DNA of 64,000 nucleotides, taken from NCBI RefSeq assembly GCF_000803645.1, contig NZ_CP009122.1:1216501-1280500 (forward strand), given 5' to 3'. The position numbers were made by a program, and so were the translations under genes. The notes below the pieces were generated by a model that saw nothing but the letters and a program-made list of their open reading frames with translations, did not search any database and was not told the origin of the DNA. The stretch is from Sphingopyxis fribergensis (GTDB lineage Bacteria > Pseudomonadota > Alphaproteobacteria > Sphingomonadales > Sphingomonadaceae). Below are positions 1 to 7,868 of this stretch, piece by piece; position 1 is the stretch's first letter; every line of letters starts with the position of its first letter.

Positions 1-247
1 CCCGCCCGAACGCATGATCAAATGGACGACGAGCAATCCCGCCAAGCTGTTGGGGATGGACAAACGGATCGGCACGCTGGCCTCCGGCTATCAGGCCGAC
101 GTCGTACTGTGGTCTGGCAATCCGTTCAGCGTTTACAGCAAGGCCGACCTTGTCCTGATCGGCGGCGCCGTGGTTCGCGACCGGACGCGGCCGCCGGCCG
201 AGCCGGTATCCGATTTCGAGATCGGCCGCGCGGGAGCCAACCGATGA
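1..247 (+). CDS. Amidohydrolase, C-terminal fragment (5' end outside window)
   Basis: Only the last 81 codons are present, read from base 2. They show the typical end of a metal-dependent amidohydrolase: a helix with TSNPAKLLGMD, then GTLASGYQADVVLWSGNPF, where the chain returns to the small beta-sandwich domain, and a final strand VLIGGAVVRDR. The active-site part is outside the window, so the substrate cannot be judged. The stop TGA (245-247) overlaps the ATG of the next gene in an ATGA junction, so the two amidohydrolases are translationally coupled and probably work as a pair. Other genes in the window suggest peptide or cyclic-amide substrates, but that is inference. Confidence 0.85.
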   Translation, partial: PPERMIKWTTSNPAKLLGMDKRIGTLASGYQADVVLWSGNPFSVYSKADLVLIGGAVVRDRTRPPAEPVSDFEIGRAGANR

Positions 248-1506
248 GGATGATGACAAGCCTGATCGCGCTGGCGATCGCAACGCCCGCGGCGGCGCAG
301 ACGCTCGCGGTGACCCATGCCGAAGCCTGGACGATGGAAGGCGCCGAGCCCGTCAAGGATGCGACGATTATCATAGAGAATGGCCGGATCGTATCGGTGG
401 ACGCGGCAGGCGGCGTTCCGTCGGGCGCGACGGTGATCGATGCGGGTGGCAAGCCGGTAACCCCGGGGCTGGTCAATGGTGCGACGCAGATCGGACTGGT
501 CGAAGTGTCGGGGTCGCCCGACACGCGCGACGACGCCTCGACCGACGAACGGGCACCCGGCTATGATCCGAGCCGCGCGCTCAACGGCAATTCGACGCTG
601 GTCAGCCTCGCGCGTGCCGACGGCATCACGCGCGCGCTGATCTATCCGTCGCCGTCGCGCCACGCGCCGATGAGCGGCGAGCCGGTCTTCGCGCGGCTTC
701 GCGACGGCGTCGATATTCTCGATCGCGGCGGCGTTGCCCTTTATGCGGTGATCGGCGGCGGGGCGTGGGAACGGCTTGGCGCGCGCGCGCAGCAATGGAC
801 TGCGCTGCGCAAGCTGTTGGGTGATACGAAACGCGGCATGGCTGCGCCGGCCGAGACGAATAAGAAAAAGCACAAGCGCGGCGGCGGTCCCCCCGGTGAC
901 CCGCTTGGTGGTCCCGACGACACGATCCGCGATGTCGTCGCGGGCAGGCTGCCGCTTGCGATCCAGACGCACCGCGAATCCGATATCCGCCAAGCCGCGG
1001 CACTCGCGTCGGACCTCGGGATCAAGGTGATTATCGTCGGCGGCACCGAGGCATGGCGCGCGGCGGATGCGCTCGCGGCGGCAAAGGTCGCCGTTGTGCT
1101 CGACCCGCAGGTCAATCTGCCGTTCAATTTCGACCAGCTCGGCGCACGGCAGGACAATGCCGCGATCCTGACCAGGGCGGGGGTGCAGGTCGCGATCGGG
1201 CAGGCGGGCGGCGCGATCCATGCGAATTACAATGCGGGCATGGCCTTGCGCGAAGGCGCGGGCATCGCGGTGGCGAACGGGCTGCCATATGTCGAGGCGC
1301 TGCGCGCGGTGACGGTGAACCCGCTCGCGATATGGGGTCGCGGCGGCGGTACGCTGGCGCCCGGCGCCGATGCGGACCTCGTCGTGTGGGACGGCGATCC
1401 GCTCGAACCCTCGACCAACGCCATGAACGTAATCGTCGAAGGGCGGCCGGTGTCGAACCGGTCGCGGCAGGACCTGCTCGCCGAACGCTACAAGGATGCG
1501 CGCTGA
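244..1506 (+). CDS. Exported amidohydrolase-like protein with degenerate metal site
   Basis: 420 residues from the ATG at 244, chosen because it follows directly on the previous stop and gives a clean signal peptide ending in ATPAAAQ. The fold is recognisable from the beta-sandwich strands (ATIIIENGRIVSVDAAGG), GKPVTPGLVNGAT and the C-terminal TVNPLAIWG...GTLAPGADADLVVWDGDPLE. The HxH motif that normally follows PGL(I/V) is absent (it reads NGATQIG), and the late catalytic Asp region reads AIGQAGGAIHAN instead of a TDS/TDG motif. A basic, Gly-rich insertion (NKKKHKRGGG) lies mid-protein. It may be a non-catalytic partner of the upstream amidohydrolase. The family call is firm; function is unknown. 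Confidence 0.85.
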   Translation: MRMMTSLIALAIATPAAAQTLAVTHAEAWTMEGAEPVKDATIIIENGRIVSVDAAGGVPSGATVIDAGGKPVTPGLVNGATQIGLVEVSGSPDTRDDASTDERAPGYDPSRALNGNSTLVSLARADGITRALIYPSPSRHAPMSGEPVFARLRDGVDILDRGGVALYAVIGGGAWERLGARAQQWTALRKLLGDTKRGMAAPAETNKKKHKRGGGPPGDPLGGPDDTIRDVVAGRLPLAIQTHRESDIRQAAALASDLGIKVIIVGGTEAWRAADALAAAKVAVVLDPQVNLPFNFDQLGARQDNAAILTRAGVQVAIGQAGGAIHANYNAGMALREGAGIAVANGLPYVEALRAVTVNPLAIWGRGGGTLAPGADADLVVWDGDPLEPSTNAMNVIVEGRPVSNRSRQDLLAERYKDAR

Positions 1507-1565
1507 GACGCGGCACCGATTGACTCAACAGATCGGCGTCCAGCGCCGGCATCGCGGAGAGAAGA

Positions 1566-2903
1566 ATGACCCAGATTCCTGGAATGATCGGCGTGCCCGC
1601 AGACGGGGACGCGCCCCTCGACACTCGTCCGGCGATCCGGCTCGAACTCGACCGCAAGACCCGTGCCCGCGCCGCGATCGCGGGTTCGGCGGGCAACCTC
1701 ATCGAATGGTATGATTTCTACGCCTATGCCTACACCGCGCTCTACTTCGCTTCGGCCTTTTTTCCCGAGGGTGATCGCACCGCGCAGCTGTTGAACGTCG
1801 CCGCCGTCTATGCCGCGGGCTTCCTGATCCGCCCGCTCGGCGGCTGGTATTTCGGCCGCTTTGCCGACCGCCGCGGTCGTCGCGCGGCGATGATCGCGTC
1901 GGTGCTGTTGATGGGTGCGGGGTCGTTGCTCGTCGCGATCCTGCCGACCTATGCGACGATCGGCGCTGCGGCCCCGGCGCTGTTGCTCGTGGCGCGGTTG
2001 ATGCAGGGCTTTTCGACCGGCGGCCAATATGGCGCGGCGGCGACCTATCTCAGCGAGATCGCCGAGCCGGGCAAGCGCGGCTTCTATGCCTCCTTCCAGT
2101 TCGTCACGCTGATCGGCGGTCAATTGTTCGCGCTGCTGACGATCTTCCTGCTCCAGACCGCGATGACCGACGCGGCAATCCGCGAATGGGGCTGGCGCAT
2201 CCCCTTCGTTCTGGGCGCGGTGCTGGCGGGCGTGTTCATTCTGTTTCGCGATGCGATGCACGAGACCGCCGAGCCGGCGGGCAAGGGTGAAGAGGCGGGG
2301 TCGATGAAGACGTTGATACAACATCCGCGCGCGATGCTGACCGTGATGGCGCTGAGCGCCGCGGGGGCGGTCACCCTCTATACCTTCACCACCTATATGC
2401 AGAAATATCTGGTTAACACGGCGGGAATGGACGTCGCGACGGCGAGCCGGATCATGCTGGTCGTCACCTTCGCCTTCCTGCTGCTCCAGCCCGTACTCGG
2501 AATGCTGTCGGACCGGATCGGGCGGCGCACCAATCTTTTGATTTTCAGCGGCGGGATGACCTTGTTCGCCGTGCCGTTGCTCGGCGCGATCGGCAAGGTG
2601 CAGACGGTGTGGACCGCGGGCCTGCTCATATTCGCCGCACTTGCGATCATGAGCTTCTACACGTCGGTTTCGGGTCTCTTCAAAGCGGAACTGTTCCCCG
2701 CGAGCGTGCGCGCGCTCGGCGTCGGGCTCGGCCATGCGATCGCGTCGGCGATCTTTGGCGGAACGGCCGAATATGCCGCGCTGCTGCTCAAGCAGATGGG
2801 GCATGAGCAGGCATTTGCCTGGTATGTCTCGGCGATCTGCGCGGTTGCCTTTGTCGTCGCGCTGCGAATGAAAGAACCGCGCGCACACGGCCATCTTCAT
2901 TGA
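1566..2903 (+). CDS. MFS transporter, metabolite:H+ symporter (MHS) family, KgtP-like
   Basis: 445 residues with about 12 hydrophobic helices. After a roughly 35-residue cytoplasmic N-terminus it has the MHS signature GNLIEWYDFYAYAYTALYF, the loop motif GRFADRRGRR after helix 2, and a matching LSDRIGRRTN in the second half. MHS proteins take up dicarboxylates, alpha-ketoglutarate, proline, shikimate and similar solutes by proton symport in the inner membrane. KgtP is the closest relative I recognise, but the substrate cannot be assigned from sequence alone. A GAGAGAAG ribosome site precedes the ATG at 1566. It lies 59 bases after the amidohydrolase and 25 bases before the propeller-amidohydrolase, so it probably imports products released by them. 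Confidence 0.9.
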   Translation: MTQIPGMIGVPADGDAPLDTRPAIRLELDRKTRARAAIAGSAGNLIEWYDFYAYAYTALYFASAFFPEGDRTAQLLNVAAVYAAGFLIRPLGGWYFGRFADRRGRRAAMIASVLLMGAGSLLVAILPTYATIGAAAPALLLVARLMQGFSTGGQYGAAATYLSEIAEPGKRGFYASFQFVTLIGGQLFALLTIFLLQTAMTDAAIREWGWRIPFVLGAVLAGVFILFRDAMHETAEPAGKGEEAGSMKTLIQHPRAMLTVMALSAAGAVTLYTFTTYMQKYLVNTAGMDVATASRIMLVVTFAFLLLQPVLGMLSDRIGRRTNLLIFSGGMTLFAVPLLGAIGKVQTVWTAGLLIFAALAIMSFYTSVSGLFKAELFPASVRALGVGLGHAIASAIFGGTAEYAALLLKQMGHEQAFAWYVSAICAVAFVVALRMKEPRAHGHLH

Positions 2904-2928
2904 TAGAGTTGAGGGCGAAGGGGGCGAT

Positions 2929-5900
2929 ATGACGCGAGCGGTTCGGGCGGTTTTGGGATTGGTGTCGGCAATCGGGCTGGCGGTTTCCCTAGCCCATGCG
3001 GACGATGGGACCGGATTGCCGATGAAGCCCGCGCGCACGCTCGACTATCAGGTGTCGAGCGGCACCTTCATGTCGCTTGCCGTCTCGCCCGATGGCAAGA
3101 CGATCCTTTTCGATATGCTCGGCGAAATCTATGCCATGCCCGCGAAGGGCGGCCGCGCGGTGCCGGTCGCGACCGGCATGGCGTTCGAGGTTCAGCCGAC
3201 CTTCTCGCCCGACGGCAAATGGATCGCTTATGTCAGCGACCGTTCGGGCGGCGACAATGTCTGGATCGCGCGCATCGACGGCAGCGGCGCGCGGCGGATC
3301 AGTGACGAGGACGATGGCGCAGTGCGCACCTCGCCCGAATGGAGCGCCGACGGCAAATCGGTCTATGTCAGCCGCTATCGCATCCGCATCGACCGGTATG
3401 AACTGTGGCGCCATCCGGTCGACGGGGCGCCGGGCGAACTGGTGGCACCGTCGAAACTCAAGGATGATGCGCCGCGCGCGGCGTGGCAGAGCACGCTCGG
3501 CGCCTCGGCATCGCGCGACGGCAAATATCTTTATTATGCGCGGCGCACCGGCGACCTGTCGTTCGACGAGCCCGTTCCTTGGGCGATCGTCCGCCGCGTG
3601 CTTGCGACCGGGGCCGAGGAAACCGTCGTCGGCAGCTCGGGCGGACGCGAGTCTGGGAGCGAGACCTTCTTCCGCCCCGCGATCTCGCCCGATGGCAGGC
3701 TGCTTGCCTATGCGACGCGGCGCATGGCCGAAACGCGGCTGCGCGTCCGCGATCTTGCAACCGGTGTCGATCGCGACCTCGGCCCCGCGCCGCTCGACCT
3801 GATGAACGGTGCGGCATGGCTCGACCTCATTCCGCGCTATGGCTTCACGCCCGACAGCAAGGCGATCCTGATCGCCTGGCAAGGCAAGATCGAGCGCCGC
3901 CCCGTCGACGGGTCTGCGGCGACCCCGATCCCGTTCAAGGCGCGGCTGCAACTCGCGGTCGGCGCGAGCACGCGCATCGGTTTCCGGGAAGACACCGGCC
4001 CGGTGCGTGCCAAATTGCTGCAAGGGACCGCGGCTTCGCCCGACGGCAAGCGCGTCGCTTATGCTGCGCTCGGCAGCGTCTATGTCCAGCGCGTCGATGG
4101 CGGAGCGGCCGTCCGGTTGCCGATCTTTGGCGATCCGCCCTCGCTGCCCGGCTGGAGCCCCGATGGGGCACGCATCACCTATGTGACGTGGGGCGAGCGG
4201 GCGGGCGGTGCCGTCTGGACGGTCGCGGCCGATGGCTCGGGGGCGCCGGCGAAGGTCAGCGATCTTGCCGCCTTCTACTCGCACCCTGCTTTCACCCCCG
4301 ATGGCAAGGCGATCCTCACGATGCGCTCGCCCGCTGCGGCGCGACAGCAATCAAGCTTCGAATTCGGTACCGTACGTCGGGGCGAGTTGGTCGCGATCCC
4401 GGCGGCAGGTGGACCGGCGCGGGTCGTGACACGCGGCACATTCGGGCAGCGCCCGCATTTCGTGCAGGGCCAACCCGGCGAGGTCTATCTGCTCGGCGAC
4501 GACGGGCTCGTCGCCATCGATCTTGGCCGCGGCACGCAGCGCGCGGTCGCCTCCGTCAAGGCGCAGGGCTATTATTTCACCGATCAGCCCGCCGACGCCG
4601 ACGACATCCGTATCAGCCCCGACGGCCAATGGCTCGCCGCGCAGACGAGCGAGCAGCTTTACGTGCTGCCCGCGCCGACCCATCCGAAGGTCGCGGTCGA
4701 CCTCACGACATCCGACGGTCCGGCGCGTAAGATCACCGCCATGGGCGCCGACTTCTTCGACTGGCGCGCCGACGGCAGCCTGATCTGGTCGGTCGGCAAT
4801 TATCTGCAACTGCTGCCCAAAGCGACCGCGCCGGCGCCCGTGACGCATATCGAATTGATCGCCGAATTGCCTCGCGCGCGGCCGACGGGAAGCATCCTGC
4901 TACGCGGCGCCCGCGCCTTGACAATGACGGACGGCGACAGGGCCGTCGCGGATGCCGATATATTGATCACCGGCGACCGCATCGCCGCCATCGGGCCACG
5001 CGGCAGCTTTACGGTTCCCGCTGGCACGCCGGAGCGTGAATTGGGCGGCAAGACCGTCGCGCCGGGGTTCATCGACGATCACGATCATATCGGCGGCGTG
5101 CGCCGTAACGTCATAGGCTATGAGGAATGGGGACTGCGCGCGCGGCTCGCCTTTGGCGTCACGACGTCATTCGACCCCTCGACGCTCGGAATCGACCAGA
5201 TTGCCTATCAGGATCTGATCGACGCGGGGCTTGTCGTCGGGCCGCGGCTGCGCTCGACCGGGCCCGCGCTCTTTTCGAAGGAGCGTTTCACCTCGCTCGA
5301 TCAGGTGCGCGGCGTGCTGGGCCGCTATCGCAATGCGTGGGGTCTTCGCAATATCAAGCAATATCGCGGCGAAAGCCGGATCGTGCGGCAATGGATTGCG
5401 ATGGCGGCGCGCGAAAAGGGCATCTTGCCGACGACCGAGGGCAGCCACAATCCAAAGCTGATCCTCACGCAGATCCTCGACGGTTATGCGGGCAACGAAC
5501 ATGCGCTGCCGATCGCACCCTTCGGCAAAGATGTGGTGAAACTCTATCAGTTGATGCGCACCAGCTATGTCTCGACTTTGCTCGTCAATACGAGCGGGCC
5601 GGCGGGACGGCACTATTATATTGCCAGATATGACCCGGCGCTCGATCCGAAGGTCAAGCGTTTCTGGTCGCCGCCCGCGATTGCGCACAAGCTTGCGCAC
5701 CGCGATTGGGGCTCGCTCGAGGCTTCAAGGATGCCTGCACTCGCTGCCGATGCGACGAAGCTCGCCGAAAACGGCGCGCTCGTCGGCATGGGCTCGCACG
5801 GCGATGAGCCGGGGATCGGCTATCACTACGAGATGGAAGCGCATATGCTGGGCGGGATGAAGCCGATGGCGGTTCTCCATGTCGCGACGGCGGGTGCGGC

Positions 5901-6144
5901 CGAGACGATCGGCAGGCTGGGCGATATGGGGACGCTCGAGCCGGGCAAATATGCCGACCTTGTCGTGTTCGACGCCGATCCGCTGGCCGACATTCGCAAC
6001 ACGAAATCGGTGAAGCTGGTCATGCGCGGGGGCCAATTGTTCGACGCCGATACGCTCGACGAACTTTGGCCGGTCGAACGGAAACTCCCCGCGCCGTGGT
6101 TCGCCGACGGCGCAAACGAAACGCAATGGCTGCCGTCCGAATAG
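2929..6144 (+). CDS. Exported TolB-like beta-propeller / amidohydrolase fusion
   Basis: 1071 residues with a signal peptide (residues 1-24, ending SLAHA). Residues about 35-640 contain repeated PD40/TolB-type blades (FSPDGKWIAYVSD, ISPDGRLLAYATR, FTPDGKAILTMRS). Residues about 655-1060 form an amidohydrolase domain with an intact HxH (GFIDDHDHIGG) and a closing GTLEPGKYADLVVFDADPL. Propeller plus hydrolase is the architecture expected of a periplasmic hydrolase that selects short peptides or similar small substrates, as in prolyl oligopeptidases. The start at 2929 follows a purine-rich GAAGGGGGCG. It is the last gene of a + strand set that includes the transporter. Catalysis on a dipeptide or cyclic amide is a family-based guess. 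Confidence 0.88.
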   Translation: MTRAVRAVLGLVSAIGLAVSLAHADDGTGLPMKPARTLDYQVSSGTFMSLAVSPDGKTILFDMLGEIYAMPAKGGRAVPVATGMAFEVQPTFSPDGKWIAYVSDRSGGDNVWIARIDGSGARRISDEDDGAVRTSPEWSADGKSVYVSRYRIRIDRYELWRHPVDGAPGELVAPSKLKDDAPRAAWQSTLGASASRDGKYLYYARRTGDLSFDEPVPWAIVRRVLATGAEETVVGSSGGRESGSETFFRPAISPDGRLLAYATRRMAETRLRVRDLATGVDRDLGPAPLDLMNGAAWLDLIPRYGFTPDSKAILIAWQGKIERRPVDGSAATPIPFKARLQLAVGASTRIGFREDTGPVRAKLLQGTAASPDGKRVAYAALGSVYVQRVDGGAAVRLPIFGDPPSLPGWSPDGARITYVTWGERAGGAVWTVAADGSGAPAKVSDLAAFYSHPAFTPDGKAILTMRSPAAARQQSSFEFGTVRRGELVAIPAAGGPARVVTRGTFGQRPHFVQGQPGEVYLLGDDGLVAIDLGRGTQRAVASVKAQGYYFTDQPADADDIRISPDGQWLAAQTSEQLYVLPAPTHPKVAVDLTTSDGPARKITAMGADFFDWRADGSLIWSVGNYLQLLPKATAPAPVTHIELIAELPRARPTGSILLRGARALTMTDGDRAVADADILITGDRIAAIGPRGSFTVPAGTPERELGGKTVAPGFIDDHDHIGGVRRNVIGYEEWGLRARLAFGVTTSFDPSTLGIDQIAYQDLIDAGLVVGPRLRSTGPALFSKERFTSLDQVRGVLGRYRNAWGLRNIKQYRGESRIVRQWIAMAAREKGILPTTEGSHNPKLILTQILDGYAGNEHALPIAPFGKDVVKLYQLMRTSYVSTLLVNTSGPAGRHYYIARYDPALDPKVKRFWSPPAIAHKLAHRDWGSLEASRMPALAADATKLAENGALVGMGSHGDEPGIGYHYEMEAHMLGGMKPMAVLHVATAGAAETIGRLGDMGTLEPGKYADLVVFDADPLADIRNTKSVKLVMRGGQLFDADTLDELWPVERKLPAPWFADGANETQWLPSE

Positions 6145-6303
6145 CGACCGCGTCGGCTTTCTCGGCGTCGCGCAGGGTGAGGTCGGTAACGGTCAGCCCG
6201 CGGTCGGACAAGTCGCGGTTCGAAATCGAACTTTCGGTCAGATCGTTGCGGATATCTCCGTACCCGAACTCTTCGGGGGATGCGGGTATAGCCCAGCCGA
6301 TAT

Positions 6304-6765
6304 TCAGCCGCGGCAATAGGTTTCGCCCCTGCTGGTCGATAGGCAGTCTTTGCGTTCGTGCAGGCGCGTGTCGCTGCTGGCCCCGCCGTCACTTGGCGCG
6401 AACTCATAGCGGCTCCCGTTACGCTGAACGAAGATAGATGTTCCTTCCATCTCCACCGGAAACTTCTGCTCGGCCTGATCGAGATCGTACCGCATCGTGA
6501 CCGCATATGGCTCCCGCTCGGTTTCGGCGTTCTTTTCGATCAGCATGAAACGGCCGTCGAGCCCTTCCCAGCGACCGATATAGTCGTCGCCGCCATTCTT
6601 CCTGACGACAGGCGCAGGCGAGGCGACCTTCGGCACGTCTTGCTCAGGCAGGGTCACGAGGGGAGGCGCACGGTTCTTCTTCTCGTCCGTTCCGGTGAAA
6701 AACCACAGCGCCAGCGCGACCGCCAATAGCAAGGCAGCACCTGTTCCTGTCCGCGATAGTGTCAT
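6304..6765 (-). CDS. Small membrane-anchored hypothetical protein
   Basis: 153 residues if started at the ATG at 6765, which gives MTLSRTG followed by one N-terminal hydrophobic segment (ALLLAVALALWFFTG) and has a purine-rich GAGGATCGA upstream. The rest is a small soluble domain with YIGRWEGLDGRFMLIEK and MRYDLDQAEQKFPVEMEGTSIFV, resembling a lipocalin-like or DUF beta-barrel that binds or senses a ligand, then two Cys near the end (KDCLSTSRGETYCRG) that could form a periplasmic disulphide. I do not recognise a named family. It lies 129 bases after the Nep1-like gene on the same strand and may be co-transcribed with it. Confidence 0.6.
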   Translation of the reverse strand: MTLSRTGTGAALLLAVALALWFFTGTDEKKNRAPPLVTLPEQDVPKVASPAPVVRKNGGDDYIGRWEGLDGRFMLIEKNAETEREPYAVTMRYDLDQAEQKFPVEMEGTSIFVQRNGSRYEFAPSDGGASSDTRLHERKDCLSTSRGETYCRG

Positions 6766-6894
6766 TCGATCCTCGATCCTGGCTTGCGTATCCGGCACAT
6801 CGCCGGTGGAGCGCGCGAAAAGCCGCGAAGCGCTGCCGGTACCGGACTACCGCGCCACCGCGCGATCGCCACGATACCGGCAGACGCTTCCGCC

Positions 6895-7743
6895 TCAGCA
6901 AATCGCCGGGAAGCTCGAAGGTTTCCAGCCGTTGACCTTGCCGCAGAAGGACAGGTCATTGAAATGATAGTCGGTGCCGGACTGCGGATTATTGAAAAGA
7001 TTCTTCATCGCGGCGTTGTTAAGCGAACCGTCGCCCGACATATTGTCCCACGAGACGAGGCCGTTCGACCACCACCGGCCCCAGTGATTTTCGACCGCAT
7101 CGTCACCCGCGTTTGCGAAGCGCAGGACATGCGTGCTGCCGCCGTCCTTGTGGTAGACGATCTTGGGATGCGTATTTCTGCCCGATGCGTCGGTCCACCA
7201 CCGGATCGTCGAAGAATTTGCGGGCAGCGTCTGCCTGTCCTTGTGGTGCGAAATGGTGACGTCGGTGATGACCTTGTTGTTCGGGTCGCTGTTCCAGTCT
7301 TCCTGGCTGATCGTCCAGATGATGACCGATTCGACGTCGTGACGATGGCCGCCGGCGTCGCAACCGTCGCAGGCGCTGAGCGGCAGCACCTGATCCTTCT
7401 GGAAATAGAGCGAGAAGATGGTGGCGCAATAAACGCGATTGCCCCACGCGCCGCCGCCGGTCTTGCACCGCGTCCGCGAATAGAGGTTAGAGTTGTTCAG
7501 ATCAGATAGGTCGCGGCATCGGGCTTCGGGATATCCCTTGCGATCCTCGCCGCCATTATAGGCCCCGTTGCGGCCGATCCCCACCGAGGGGTAGCAACCG
7601 TCCCCGTCGAAATCGAACACCGGGTGATAGATTGTCGCCATTGTATCGGCATTGGCCCACAGCATCGGCGGCGGTTCGGCCGCCCATGCCGCCGGGCCGC
7701 AAAAGGCAATCAGGAATGACAGAATTATCTTGAATATATTCAT
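6895..7743 (-). CDS. Nep1-like protein (NPP1 family), secreted
   Basis: 282 residues; GGAGGATATAGTG before the ATG at 7743 is a strong ribosome site. Residues 1-22 are a signal peptide (ending AAWAA). The mature part carries the NPP1 hallmarks: CATIFSLYFQKDQ (the family's MYxWYFPKD region) and GHRHDVE at residues 132-138, matching the heptapeptide GHRHDWE that forms the cation-binding acidic cavity, except Trp to Val. Many Cys residues (RCRD, RCKTGGG, SACDGCD) suggest disulphides. Nep1-like proteins of oomycetes, fungi and some bacteria bind plant sphingolipids and lyse dicot membranes. Whether this variant is cytolytic is unknown. It sits 125 bases behind a TonB receptor with its own FecI/FecR. 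Confidence 0.85.
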   Translation of the reverse strand: MNIFKIILSFLIAFCGPAAWAAEPPPMLWANADTMATIYHPVFDFDGDGCYPSVGIGRNGAYNGGEDRKGYPEARCRDLSDLNNSNLYSRTRCKTGGGAWGNRVYCATIFSLYFQKDQVLPLSACDGCDAGGHRHDVESVIIWTISQEDWNSDPNNKVITDVTISHHKDRQTLPANSSTIRWWTDASGRNTHPKIVYHKDGGSTHVLRFANAGDDAVENHWGRWWSNGLVSWDNMSGDGSLNNAAMKNLFNNPQSGTDYHFNDLSFCGKVNGWKPSSFPAIC

Positions 7744-7868
7744 CACTATATCCTCCGTTGCTTTGCAAAAATACTCATCGAAATATGGTGGTGATTTTTG
7801 AGGGCGAGGGTGCTCGGGCCATGCCGATCCTGTCGGTTCGGCCGTTCGAAAACCCGAGCGCCCATTCC

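Noticed and set aside
22..243. Upstream extension of the second amidohydrolase into the first gene
   Set aside because: The extension is a different frame of the first amidohydrolase. The ATG at 244 gives a signal peptide and an ATGA junction.
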